A stretch of DNA of 64,000 nt from Mixophyes australis (GCA_036250195.1 JAVHZZ010000003.1:331375694-331439693); one strand, 5' to 3'. Positions 23,071 to 35,024 are shown, numbered from the stretch's first letter. A program made the numbers and translations. Notes: generated from the letters alone by a model not told the origin.

Positions 23071-23268
23071 AAAGAATACCCTTTTAAGCTTTTTTTAATG
23101 TGATTTTACACATTTTTAATGCAGTGTATTTGTGCAATTCGCATAAGAGCACACTTTGACTATTGCTAGTCAAAATAGTCAAAGTATGCTCTCATGCGAA
23201 TTGCACAAATACACTGCATTAAAAATTTGTAACATCACATAAAAATAAAGTTTAAAAAGGTATTCTTT
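23071..23268. mobile_element. Long-armed palindromic MITE, 198 bp
   Basis: The arms run from aaagaatacc to a centre near 23170 and back to ggtattcttt. The inner 60 bases of each arm (ttaatgcagtgtatttgtgc, aattcgcataagagcacact) are almost perfectly complementary. A transcript would fold into a nearly continuous hairpin. Confidence 0.88.
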
Positions 23269-25224
23269 ATTGTGATACATGTATATCTGTTCAGGTGTAC
23301 TTGGCTAGTGTCAGGGCACCTTTTGATCTAATGTACCTATTATCTGTGTGTCCCAGTTTTAAAGTAGGCAGAGATAGAGCAATCTCTATCCAGATTGTGG
23401 AATTTCCATAGTAGCACAAATTATTTATGAGATTTGTGTGTTGAGATTTTAATCTAAGTTTAATCATGTGATTGTAGGACAGAGCTGCATGCGAGGGTAC
23501 AGGGGATTTTATTGCAATGTGAAGAAGATAATGGAGGCACATGAAAGTCACAAAGTCAGATAGTAGAAGGATCCCCCTACAATTATCAATGTAAAACTGG
23601 TGCAGGAAGATTATGGCGGCAAACACACATCTATATGAAACTAAATTCATACATTCAACTGCTTAGCAATTTCCTTCTCCTTCTTGCTTGTGTAAATGAG
23701 GTCAAGGACTCCTGTGACAGGGGCATTGCCATGATATCATGAAAGGAATAGAGAAAAGCAGGAAGCCACAGACTGAGAGTTAGATAGTAGAATAAGGAGC
23801 CCACGGTAGGCATTTATAAAACTGATGTGTTTGTGGTGGCAAACACAACTATAGATGAAGCAAATTTCATACATCAAATATGTTAATTGCTAAAACCGAA
23901 ATGTGAGGAGTCAAAACTTAAATATCATTCATACAATATAATAACCTTGAGCCATGGTGAAAAGAAGAGTGGTATGAAAGAAAAGTATTGTGCTGCTACC
24001 AGTGCCTATTGTAAAGCATAAAAAGAAAGCTCACAGGTGTTTTATCATGGTGTTTAAAGATGAAAACATGATTACAATAGATGTAAGGACTCTGTGATCA
24101 GACATTGTTGACCAAAGAAATGCTGTCACTTCAAATAACTTCTTTGCAAAAATAGGAACCCATTGTGAAAGCAAAGTAAAATGGAATTTTACCAAAAATT
24201 GTGTAATAAAGAATATGTTGTTAATAAATCAAAAGCCAACTGTTTAAGCCATAGATATAGCCCTAAGAATAGACACTTTCTTTTAGCAGAATCATGACAA
24301 TGATATTACATCTTGATAAATTGAATGCATTTATTACTAGCCACCAATACACCAATGAAAAGAAAAGAAGCTTGTTGGCTGGGTCTCAATCCAGAAAAAC
24401 AACTCACACTTTGATTGGAAGCCTACTGTCAACTGTCAATTTTTGACAACTAAACTAACTAGAGCAGTGAATCTGTCAATGAAATGGTCACAGACCAATT
24501 CTTTCCAACGTTCTATTATTTGGACCTAGATATTAGATGAATGGGCAGATTTTTTTTATATTTAGTATTATCGAGAAAAATACTCTCTTCCCAAATGAAT
24601 AAAACTCAAATTAAATATAAAATGCATATTAGCCAAACAGCTAGTTCTACATATTTATGTGAACTACCCTTCCTCTCCCTACTAAGTGAGAAGTACCTCC
24701 TGTAAAGCATGGGATATTCCCACAGTAAATTCAACAGTAAAATAAATTATTAAATTCTGTAAAAGCAGATAGATGCACTAACAAAAAGGTACCAATCTCA
24801 CAGCATGCTTGCTTATAAATTTAATATTGAAATAGAAGGAAAAAAAGTTGGCTTTGAAATGTATCAGTGTGAAGTTATTTGTTTCTCATCATTGGGATTT
24901 CATCCTTGGGGAGGTCATAGTTTAGCGGTTTTCTCCATATTTGATTCTAGTTCTCTCCATTGAAGGTTGCTGCCACACATGGGTTGAGCAGCATCCCTTT
25001 ACAATTTGACCACAAACATAGCTCTTTTCGGTATGAATGTGATCAACTGCTGTCTGAGATTTTTAGACATGTCCAAGAATAATTTTAATTACCCTTCTCA
25101 AGCATGCTGACGGACTACACACACACTGCTATTGGGACAGTTTGCCAATGTCACAGCTGAGGTTAGAGCATGTTTGGAATGCTCTATACTTTTCTCTCTA
25201 CAATTGTACTATATCATTCTATAC

Positions 25225-25690
25225 TATACTATTATTATTTTTATTACTATTATTATCTTTCATTTATAAGGTACCACTAGATTTCACAGCGCCGCACATA
25301 TTACAAACAATAGACCTTACAAGGTAAACAGCACAGAACAACAAACAAGTACTCCATGCAGGACCAGTATCACTGTAGCTGGAGCATAAGTAATAAGTAT
25401 TGAAATAGAAGGGCAAAGGGCCCTGCTTGTAAAAACGTACATACTAAAGGGAGGACAAACAGACTAAGGCACATGAGGGAATCAGTAGAGGGGATAAGGC
25501 ATAAGAGGAGTGGGTACAGGGACAGGGGTAGAGGGAGGTGAGGAGAACAAGCATGGAGAAGGTTAGGTGGATGGCTGGTAGGCTTCGAGGAACAGATGAG
25601 GTTTAAGTGCTGGCTCGGAAGTGCACAGGTTAGGGGACAGTTAGATAGAGCGTGGGAGGTCATTCCAGTGGAGAGGGGCAGCCAGGGAGA
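25225..25690 (-). mobile_element. L2-like LINE 3' end, antisense
   Basis: On the minus strand the sequence reads from a coding remnant (tccactggaatgacctccca, gaatgacctcccacgctcta) through tacaagcagggccctttgcc to gcggcgctgtgaaatc, gtaccttataaatgaaag and an (AAT)n tail. This is the layout of an L2-like 3' end. The minus-strand open frame here is LINE UTR and not a gene. Confidence 0.7.
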
Positions 25691-26039
25691 ACTTCCCTCT
25701 ATAGTGTAAGCTCTCAGAAGGAGTGTCCTCTCTACCCTATGTCTGATGTCTTTCTACCTGGAATGTCCCTGATTTCATGTTTTGTACTGAAATATTCACT
25801 GTTTATATACATGTATGAATTTGTATCTGAAATCATGCTAGCTGTAACTGTAAGCTCATGTCTATCCATATATGTGTTATTATGCTAAATTGTATTCTAT
25901 TATGTCTATTGTATTTATGTATGTCATATCTGTATAATGACTGCCCGACGCTAGGGAATCTGTGATGCCCTATGAAAAAACATGAGCAGTAAGGATGTTG
26001 GGCTTCTCACACCAGGAGGTAGATGTACTAAGAATTGAT

Positions 26040-26700
26040 ATTGCAGGACCTTGGGTGGTGGTAACCTACGAGTGAGAATTGTTAGTATTAAGGAGCGCTT
26101 TGCTCCGTCTCCTATTCACGTTTCCATAGAAACACTGTAATCCCCGGTGGTCTTAGAGGAAACCGGAAGTTGGGAAGGACTCCAATGTCCGATTTGCGCT
26201 ACTGCGCATGCCCAGACCTCTGAAACCGGAAGTTCGGCCTTTTGCGCAGCACTTCCATCCAGACTATTGAACAGACAAGTCACAGCTTCGAGCTGCGTGG
26301 CACAGATAATATAAGTGTGTCCTATACAGTCACCGGAGGTTCCCTACTAATTAGTAGGAGAGTCTTGTGTCACACCACAAACAATAAACTGCATGCCTGT
26401 ACAGTATAGCAAACATGTCTACATCATATCTGCATAAAAGTGCATCTGCATACCAGCTATATAATAGCTATATAAATAGCTGATGAAGATGATATATACA
26501 AGTGTGTATTGCATATAATCTGTTTTGCCTGATTGCTGCAACTGTTGTTACTGTTGAATACTGCTGTACTACAAGCAACTGTGAGTAACTGCATTAATCT
26601 GTTGTTATCATCTTTAAATAAACAGCAACCTGTTTAAGGTACAAAAGCGTTGTGGCTTAACATCCACATTAACACCGCTGAACACCTTTAGTAACTTTAG
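26040..26700 (+). mobile_element. Unclassified LTR-like repeat
   Basis: This stretch is richer in GC and CpG than its surroundings to about 26300 (cggaagtt twice, tgcgctactgcgcatgccc). Downstream are a polyadenylation signal (AATAAA at 26617-26622) and the tail gcgttgtggcttaacatcca. The organisation of promoter-like part, then poly(A) signal, then short tail suggests an LTR. No TSD or TG...CA ends could be fixed, and no protein is encoded. Confidence 0.35.
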
Positions 26701-26921
26701 AAGGTATAACCAACAAGAATACTGTGACGCTGGATTTTTACAGTTTCCTATATGCTTTTTCTGAATGAAATCACTGATTTTATTGCACCAACTAAATGAA
26801 TTGCTGTTTTTTCCTCTGTTTGTTGAGTTAGTGGCTCTCCATATCCTTACTTAAGAGTTCAAAGAAGACTGATAGGAATTTTTTACTTGAAAATATATAT
26901 ATATGTCTAGTCTGTTCAAAG

Positions 26922-27410
26922 CAGGACCATCTTACCGACATTATGGGCCCCCGAGCAAAGCCGTGCACTGGGCCCCCTACCTACACAACCACAGAAAATA
27001 AATATATAAAATCACTTTTTTTTAATGTCCTTGCTCTGCCACCCTTAAAGTACAGCAACTAAAAAAAATCGAATCCCCCTTCACTTACCTTTCAATCGCC
27101 TTGCTCTCCGATTGCACCCCCTTTTCCCTTCTTTTTTCTTATTTTTTTGTTTTCTGCTTCTTTGAATTTGGCTTGCTTCTCTGTTGGTCCTCAGGTCGTG
27201 GCTCCCCAATGAAACTGTCAGTGTGAGCGCAGCACGGAGGAGGGGAGCAGGGAGGGAGCCGGATCGCCACCTGACCGCGTGAACGCAAAAGGTAGTTTTT
27301 TTTTTTGCAGGATTATTTATTCTAATTAAGAAATACCCTGCCTATGGGGCTTCCTTGTCCATGGGGCCCCGGGCACTTGCCCATCGTGCCCAGTGGAAAA
27401 GATGCCCCTG
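26922..27410. mobile_element. hAT-like element, 489 bp, perfect 8-bp TSD
   Basis: Ends caggaccatctta and aagatgcccctg are imperfect inverted repeats. The flanking 8-mers gttcaaag (26914-26921 and 27411-27418) are identical. Subterminal blocks 'gggcccccgagcaaagc' and 'ggggccccgggcacttgcc' are characteristic of this family. No transposase is present, so it is non-autonomous. Confidence 0.93.
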
Positions 27411-28678
27411 GTTCAAAGGAGCTATTATGTTTCCAATGTTTTATTTACTCATGTTTTATTTGTTGAGTAATAATTTAGTCAGAGTCTTTTTTTTTATTTG
27501 ACTGCTTTTACATTTATCAATTGGACTGATGCATGTGGGAAGCTATGGTAGGCAGCCTTCCCAATCCAGAATAACCAGTTCAGTTATTTTAGGTTTATTT
27601 TAGTATCCAATTATATCCAAATAGTAGGTCTAGATTTTTTTTCTTCTAATCCTCATCTATTCTTACATAAGGGAATGAAATGTCCATGTATTTCTTGTCA
27701 TGAAGTGAAATAAAAGCAGGGGAAGAGGGGAAGGTGTTTATTTCCCAGTAAAATTATTTTATTATTATTTTTATAGTATTGCACAGCATTATCCATTTCA
27801 TTAATGTCTGTGGAGCGTTCAGTAATAAATGCGACTTAGTGGAGAGAAGTCATTCTCTGAAACCAATATTTATGCTCAATTTACATATCCTCAGCAGTTT
27901 ATCTGTGAAGTCTATAAACCGTGTAAAATGGTTGACACAAACACAAGATCTTGGAGGACACTCGGAAAGGACTCAATTTATTTGAATTATTTCCTATCAT
28001 TATAGAGACAGTAATGGCGTTACACTCACTGTGTTTCATTCCTTGATATTTTCTGAAAATGATGAAGCTCCACTAAACATAATAATGGATTTTCTATTTA
28101 GTAACCACTTGGTCTTAATAAATAATAGAGATAGGACACATGAAATCTCTGCACTTCACATTTAATTTGGTTTAGTTGAGCTTCGGTGCAAGTGGCTTGA
28201 ATAGCTTAATCATAAGTGACAATAGTTAAATAATACAATGCCCACAGCGCATCTGCTGTGGAAGCAACTAATGAAAATTGTAACTCTTCTAAAATTGGAG
28301 TTATTGTTGTCCCATTCCCATATGTTTAGTCATTACAGAATATTAGATAGCCAAGGAAGGGGCTGTGATGTGGTACTGTAAGAATACTGAGAAACTGTAA
28401 AACATTTTTTTAATTACTAGTGTATTATACTACACTACCCCATCACTTTGTCTGGGTTGATTGTCTTCCTGAAAAATACATATTCTTTCCAAATGCAGCT
28501 TCTTCACTGATAGGTTGAGATGTTTCTCCAAAATGCCTTTATTTGCTGAATTTGTAATTATTTCTCAATAAATTCTAGATTGCCAATTCTGTGTGCACAC
28601 ACTATAGCAGAGTCTCCACTAATCGCATTTCATAGAGTAACAGGCCAATTGAATGAGATAAGAAGTTCCGGTAATATC

Positions 28679-28770
28679 ATCAACCTTATCATCTATTTAT
28701 ATAGCTCCACTAATTCCGCCGCGTTGTACAGAGTACACCCTTACTTTACATTGCCTTCCTACATTCGACC
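28679..28770 (-). mobile_element. SINE/LINE tail fragment, antisense
   Basis: On the minus strand it reads ctctgtacaacgcggcggaa then ttagtggagctatataaata, matching the shared 3' tail of the SINEs and L2 copies in this window. Confidence 0.65.
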
Positions 28771-28943
28771 CTTCCCACCCCTGTTCCACTTCTCAGTTCG
28801 GAGAAGTATCATTTACATTCAGAAATGAATTGCATGGAATTACGTTCCCTGGTGTGAGCTTATGTGCAAAGATGAATCAGGCCCATAATCCTCAAATTCC
28901 ACTGTGGCTTCACCAATCTGGTGAATGTCTTTTCTACACTACG

Positions 28944-29130
28944 GGGCAGATTCAATTGACTGCAATGTTCATAAGAACACAGCGGACGCACATTTTTGGC
29001 AATAAAAAGGTAAAAAGTAATGCTCATTTTTGCTCGCATCTTTTTGGGGCGCGAGCAAAAATGAGCGTTCGTTCTGGAAAAAAATATCCCTGTGCACCTC
29101 ACGTGGATATTTTAAGAATTGAATCTGCCC
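28944..29130. mobile_element. MITE with 'gggcagattcaatt' ends
   Basis: The left end gggcagattcaatt and right end aattgaatctgccc are perfect 14-bp inverted repeats. Inside, gctcatttttgctcgc and gcgagcaaaaatgagc form a hairpin near 29020-29066. The overlapping open frames on both strands are products of this symmetry. Confidence 0.78.
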
Positions 29131-29566
29131 TTATGTTTTTAGTTCATGAGCAGAAATTGCACGACAACGGTGTCAACTCATTCTTTTTCTAAGGTGTCAT
29201 TTGATATAACAAGAATGAAAGAGGAAACTCCGCACAGAACAACTTAGGCCAAATTAGTCCAGATAAATATGTAAAATATTGCGCCCACACCTAATTCACC
29301 TAATTCTGTATTAGGTGAATATTCCACAAAACTGATTTAAAAATGTCACTCATCCCAACGTGTAACCCTTCCTCTACTAAAGTCATGGTTATATTCATAT
29401 TTACCTGTGCCGAAGGCAGCCTGTATATTCGCAGACACCTTTGAAATTCTGTTTACATTGGGGAGCCTGACTTTAAAGCTAAAGTGGAAATTATTTGCAG
29501 TCATGTGTATTATATATTTCAGCCAGTATAAACAGCTTAGTTTTTTATTCTGTAATAAGACACCAA

Positions 29567-29754
29567 GGGGTAAATGTATTAACATGCGGGTTCTTCAACA
29601 CCCGCGAGTTCGGCGTCTTTAGCGCTTAAATTTAAAGCGGCGCTGCCTTGCAAAGGGAAACTTCCCTTTACAAGGCAGCGCCGCTTTAAATTTAAGCGCT
29701 GAAGACGCCAAACTCGCGGGTGTTGAAGAACCCGGAGCTTCATACATTTACCCC
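29567..29754. mobile_element. Long-armed palindromic MITE, 188 bp, 3-bp TSD
   Basis: Terminal ggggtaaatgtat and atacatttacccc flank arms with cacccgcgagttcggcgtct, ttagcgcttaaatttaaagc and ggcgctgccttg mirrored on the right, around a centre near 29663. The flanking trinucleotide caa occurs on both sides (29564-29566 and 29755-29757), fitting a PIF/Harbinger-type 3-bp TSD. Confidence 0.88.
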
Positions 29755-30794
29755 CAAATGGTGTTACTTTTGTTTGTGCCTGATAGTATGTAAAGTTAAT
29801 AGACTTTACACGTAAAAATGGTGGCATCTATGGGAGTACAGCATTCTTCCTTGCCATGGGTGGCATTTGAGCACCAATGCCCTTAATTAACTCCCACATG
29901 CAAAAACAAGATTTTGCTTTGATGGTCATTATTTAAACATGGGATGAAGAAGACACATTTAGGGGGAAATTCTATTGGCCACTAGTTGCCACTGGACATT
30001 TGCCTCGATGTCTGACTGTTCATATTGCCGGTCATTACGGTAGATCGGAGGTGCAAGGAAAAATGAGTGGAGGTTTCAGCACCAACATCGGAGTGGTGTG
30101 TCTCCATGGACTGTTCTGGAGACACATCATGAAGAATTGCTTCTCCTCCTTAGAAGTGGTGTTCCCTGTCTTTTCTCCCCACAAATGGGCTTTTACAATT
30201 CCTTGCAGCAGGCCTATACTTCGTAGGGCACTTGAAATGGCTATATTGAGACACTCAAAATGAAATAGGAATGATCTGTGTACAAAGACCAGCGTATAAA
30301 CCAGACACAAATAAACATAAACCCTTACAGTATATACAAATCTATATTATAGAAAACACTAATATGATCAAAACCTTGTGCAGCATTTAGTGCTAATAAA
30401 AAATAAACTAAAACATTTAATTATTATTACACTTGCACAGCGCATTTATATTCACAACCTCTATTATGGTCTAGTCATAAATGGATGGGTTGGTACAATA
30501 GTCAACTTTAATAGAGCAACATTACTTGTATTTTTATGTATGAAATATAATTTACGCACGAACCAGATTACCATATAGAATTAAGTTTTTTGCATTGTCC
30601 GCTTGTCCAACTGGTTGCTAGGTAACCCTCCCATTTCATTTATATATCTATTATAATTACAACAGTTTATAAATGCAGTTAACAAAAGATCAGTAGTTCA
30701 ACTATTAACATGGTTACTGCAGTCTGTTTGATAATGAATGAACGTGTCATCTACAAAAGCCTTTAAATGTTATAATGAACTATATTATACTCAC

Positions 30795-30832
30795 ATAATT
30801 TGAGGCAAGGTCCGGGTGAAGGTAATCTATTC
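30795..30832 (-). CDS. PCSK2: PCSK2 exon 5 (38-bp exon after the catalytic Asp)
   Basis: This very short exon of 38 bp supplies two bases of a Gly codon and the 12 residues IDYLHPDLASNY, the segment directly after the catalytic Asp motif in PC2 (DDGIDYLHPDLASNY when joined to exon 4). The acceptor reads gatttcag and the donor GTGAGT. The phases match exon 4 (phase 1) and exon 6 (phase 0). It is far too short to be found by open-reading-frame length and rests on the splice sites, frame continuity and match to the family. It stands between a 16-kb intron and a 5.6-kb intron. Confidence 0.95.
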
Positions 30833-32709
30833 CTGAAATCAAAAGACATTTATTAGACATATAAAACAAAGCCTTCTACAGATAAATGGGAGGACAATTG
30901 TAAAAGACTTTAGAGGATTAACTTGAACAGGTTTTTTTGCCTGACAGTTTAGGAACATAATTTATGCAGAACATAAACAGTTATCAGACTACAAATGACA
31001 AGAGGCTAACATGAGTCATGCTTTGGAAAAAATATGTTTGCTTCTTATGGAAAGTGTACATGGAAATGAAATTGATAACTGAAATATTGTATATTCTTGG
31101 CTATCATTTATCACACCTTCACTGCACCGGTGTTTTTAGGAGGGATTATAAGTACTTAGAATGCCTCCAAGTCAATAAATATTATGTAAAAGATAAATAC
31201 ACAAAACAAGTAAAGAAAAAAGCTGCAGCATCAGTTATGTAGTGCTGAACCATTGCATTGTTTGTTGTGCAGTGTAGATCAATGTAGATCATGTTGCGTA
31301 TTTGTACATCATAGTAAGGCAGGATGTATATCTACTATAGCTGAGTGTATACTATACAGTGCCATGACAATGTATCTATCCTATGCCTGACTTTTTGAAT
31401 TATTGCACATCATTTAAGAGGGAATATACATTTTTTTAAAAAATGCAATTACCTATTTCCTTTTATTTTTAGAAATAAATATTATAAACTTAATTCGCAT
31501 CTGCAAAATAAATTTCCCCATGGGGCTCCATACCATTAACAGCATTAACTAGAACCACACGTTACTTAAGTTATGTATCAAACTGTCATAGCGCTGTGAA
31601 GGCCTTCAATGACATTTATTGATTTTCGAGCATGAGCTACCCTGTAATGGGTTAACAAAAAGTCACCAGCCAAAGTTTTGAGTTGGGTTCATACAGGAGC
31701 TTTATTGTGAGGACCCATAAAGTAACACAGCAATACACGCGAATAGCAAACCAAAGCATTGCAGAAATTTCAGGGTATATTGGCTCCTTCAGTGGAGATG
31801 TGTGAGACTTACACCCTCCCCAGACTAAACTAAATTTGAGTCCTTAAATAGACTCAAACTCCTCCCTGTGCCTGCTCCTAAAAGATACCAGCTCATCACC
31901 AAACAGTATCTGCTCCCGAAAGATCCCTGCAAAGCATCCCTCCACTCAACATACTACCCCCTGCTGACAGATCCTTGTAGAGCATTCCTCCCTCCAATAT
32001 TGTGCCTAATCCTAAAAGATACCTGCAATACATTCCTCCTCACCAAATATGGTTCCTGTGGCTGATGGATTCTTGAAGAAAATCTCTCTATGCGTTTGGA
32101 TTACACTATTGTGCAATTTACTAAAATAGTCTTGATGGTTTTATGTATCCTTAAAATTTAGCTTAGTGGTTGTGGAAGAATGTAATGTCAGACATTGCTT
32201 ACTGAAAACCAAACTAAGTAGAGGCTTATACATCAATTTAATTTAGTTCTATTGTTATTTTGTCGTTCTAATTTTTTATGAAGTTGCTTTACTGTCTCTT
32301 TCTAAGACACCCAGGCCCTAAACTACGATAAAGCTAAACTAAGAAAATGTAATAGTACTGTATGTGTGTATTCCAGTGAACACACAAATCTGTGAATTAG
32401 CAGATCCACCATTTTGTGAGTGACAGCAATCTCACTCCATGATAGTGCTGAATCTGCAGCTAACCACAGGATGTGATGGCAAACCATGTCTGTATTGCTC
32501 AAGGAACACGTCCATTAAGGCTTCTGCCTTAATCGTCGTAATTTCATTGTTTTTTGGAGTTTGAGTGAAAGAGTTTCAATCGTTTTTTTTATGTTTTAGA
32601 TGGTGTGTAAGGAACCTTAATCGGACATGTTAAATCGTAAGGTTTTTTTTGTCTATGGAATTTCATGGCTTTTTGTACAGTAAAAATATTGATAATAAAC
32701 TTGTAAGCC

Positions 32710-33394
32710 TGTTAGGAACCCCTCAAACCAGTACGGCAAAACCCGGAGTCTGCTCTGAGAGTCTGGTATTCACTGTTGCCCCTAGTGGTGGGGACAGACT
32801 TGGCTGCTGACTAACAGAGGGTCGTGAGATGCGTACCGGCTGGGGGGAACCCAGGAAGGCAGAATGAAGTCCAGGCAAGGGTCGAGGGCCGGCACAGACA
32901 GATTATCCGATAAACAAGCCGAGGTCAGAGGTCACAGGAAGAACAGCAGTGTTAAAGTCCATGCGAAAGATCAAGGGGCACAGGCAAACAATCATAGTCA
33001 GATATCAAGGCAAGGATCGGCAACAATAATCAGAATCCAAATAGAGCAGAGAGCAAGAGACACAGCAGGCTAGTATGCAGCAATCAGGAACTATAACCGG
33101 CAGTGAGGCCCAGTCCTCACTGCCTTAAATACTATGATGGGCAATCAGAAAGGAGGAGGACAGGGCTGATAATCAGCCTCAGGAGGCTGCTGATTAATTA
33201 CTAGCTGGGAACTAGCATAGGTCATATCACAACCAGGAACATGTATGAATGACAAATAACATCATGCGAGAGCTCCCCCTGGAGTTGGAGGATGTCCCTA
33301 CAACCTCCACAAATATAACAGTGCATTGAAACTAATGCATGTGCTCAGCTGCTACCTCACGCCAGGATGCGGCATACTGCCGCGGCTCGTAACA
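32710..33394 (-). mobile_element. Solo LTR, 685 bp, 5-bp TSD
   Basis: It starts TGTTAGGAAC and ends CTCGTAACA, so it has the TG...CA and short inverted termini (TGTTA/TAACA) of an LTR. It is flanked by aagcc on both sides (32705-32709 and 33395-33399), a perfect 5-bp TSD. No internal region, primer-binding site or second LTR is next to it, so it is a solo LTR left by recombination. A TATA-like tatttaag on the minus strand at about 33122-33130 suggests minus orientation. It resembles Ty3/Gypsy LTRs of frogs as I know them; family not certain. Confidence 0.9.
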
Positions 33395-33914
33395 AAGCCT
33401 AAAATTGTACGGCCTTTAATAATAACTTGGCCAATCTAATTTCCACTATTTTTCTTAATCCCTAAAAAACAAGAGTTTTAATATTGCTCTATTATACTAA
33501 CCTCTACCATCTCTGTTGGATGACTGTCCCACTACAGTTTTGATAAAGTAATTATTCCTAAGATTTCCTCTAAACCTAGCACCCTCCATTTCCAGTGCAT
33601 AGCTTTCTCTCACACATACCCCAATGCCCACCAGCTTTGTGATCACATGCACACATGCCATTGCCCTTTATTCTCATGTCACCCCCATTCACACTAGCTT
33701 TTCTCTCACTTGTCACTGCCTATGCACCAGATTTTATCTCACATCACCACTTCAGCATCAGCTTTTCTTTCACATATCATACCTTGCACACCTGCTTTTC
33801 TTTCACGTCACCCCTGTGCACCAAAGTTGCTGTGGGGAGAGAGGGGGGATTGGGATCGCAAACACAATGCTGGGGGCAAGGGATCACAAATACACTGCTG
33901 TGGAGAGGGAGGGG

Positions 33915-34085
33915 GGATTGGATAACAGGCAGAGGAGAAGGGGATTGGATGACAGGCAGAGGAGTAGGGGATCGGATAACAGGCAGAGGAGTATGGGATC
34001 GGATGACAGGCAGAGGAGAAGGGGATCGGATGACAGGCAGAGGAGAAGGGGATCGGATGACAGGCAGAGGAGAAGGGGATCGGAT
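33915..34085. repeat. 27-bp minisatellite, about 6 copies
   Basis: Unit of 27 bp, ggatcggatgacaggcagag then gagaagg, repeated with few changes. The period is divisible by three and stop-free in several frames, so open frames on both strands encode 9-residue repeats. No start context, splice site or conservation supports a protein. Confidence 0.95.
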
Positions 34086-34313
34086 ACATCCAATATGATT
34101 ATATCATCCTGCAGCTAGATCCAATTTTGGAGTTCATCAGTTGCTATTATTTACATATCTGTGTCAATTCAGAGGGTTGTATATGTCCGATCTTATTACC
34201 CTGAAAATTATGTTCTGCATAAGTCATCTAGTAATACCTAGTAGGAGCTCCGATACGCAATGAGCTTAGCTCATTGTGCTAGGTCTATTTCTAGTATTAG
34301 GGGATTTTCCCAC

Positions 34314-34757
34314 GGCTGCCGGAATGGTGTGCTGAATGCATTCCCCATCACATCCGGCTGCCGAAACGGATGGCTGAGTGCATTCCCCATCCATTCCGGC
34401 AGCCGGAAAGGAGAGCTGAGTGCATTCCCCATCCATTCCGGCTGCCGAATCGGATGTCCGAGTGAATTCCCCATCCATTCCAGCTGTCGGAACGGATGGC
34501 CGAGTGCATTCCACATCCATTCCGGCTGCCGGAACGGTGTTCTGAGTGCATTCCCCATCCATTCCAGCTGCCCGAACGGTGTGCTGAGTACATTCCCCAT
34601 CCATTCCGGCTGCCGGAACGGATGGCCGAGTGCTTTCCCCATCCGTTCCGGCTGCCGGAACGATGTGCTGAGTGCATTCCCCATCCATTCCGGCTACCGA
34701 AACAGATGTCCGAGTGAATTCCCCATCCATTCCGGCAGCCGAAACGGATGGCCGCGA
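34314..34757. repeat. 42-bp minisatellite, about 10.5 copies, CpG-containing
   Basis: Unit of 42 bp made of ggctgccggaacggatggcc then gagtgcattccccatccatt and cc. Copies differ mainly in one block (ggatggccg versus ggtgtgctg), giving two unit classes in mixed order. The unit is open in four or more frames, so 14-residue repeat proteins are predicted on both strands; these are artefacts. GC content is far above that of the neighbouring intron. Confidence 0.95.
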
Positions 34758-35024
34758 GGTTTTGACCTTTAGATTGTTCCTAAATTGTCATTTTGTATTC
34801 TTTTTTTCTGAAATTTCATATGCAGCACCTGTGGACAGTTCTCCATTCGCATGCCAAATTTCAGTTTAATAGCTTTGATACGTTTTAAGATATAGACCCT
34901 CACACACCATGACCCCCCTCTCACAGATTCCCTATGGCAAAATTACGTTTTTTACATGTAACCTACATGACTGTGCCCTTATAATATATATTTTTTTGTC
35001 TTCGTATAGGTTGGATATGTTGTG

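Larger units (their letters stand above)
14569..30794 (-). other. PCSK2: PCSK2 intron 5
   Basis: Intron of about 16.2 kb, the largest complete one. Identified content: a MITE-like element (14661-14874), a (TA)n tract (16827-16870), a degenerate tandem array (about 16930-18120) split by an L2 3' end, a second L2 3' end interrupted by a SINE tail (18800-19595), palindromic MITEs (21365-21514, 23071-23268, 28944-29130, 29567-29754), hAT elements with TSDs (22449-22596, 26922-27410), an antisense L2 3' end (25225-25690), an LTR-like stretch (about 26040-26700) and an antisense SINE tail (28679-28770). Nothing nameable was seen in 14880-16800, 19600-21360, 21520-22440, 22610-23060, 23280-25220, 25700-26030, 27420-28670, 29140-29560 and 29760-30790. 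Confidence 0.85.

Noticed and set aside
28830..29192. Overlapping open frames of 120 and 80 codons on opposite strands
   Set aside because: They mirror each other across the MITE hairpin at 28944-29130 and have no recognisable domains.
33624..34118. Open frame of 164 codons with DDRQRRRGS repeats
   Set aside because: Its repeat part is the 27-bp minisatellite and its first half has no recognisable protein; other frames and the other strand are equally open.
34314..34757. Possible CRISPR array
   Set aside because: Units are directly tandem with no unique spacers, and the context is a vertebrate intron.
34260..34772. Open frame of 170 codons with 14-residue repeats resembling a repeat protein
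   Set aside because: The 42-bp minisatellite is open in several frames on both strands; there is no start context, splice signal or known family.
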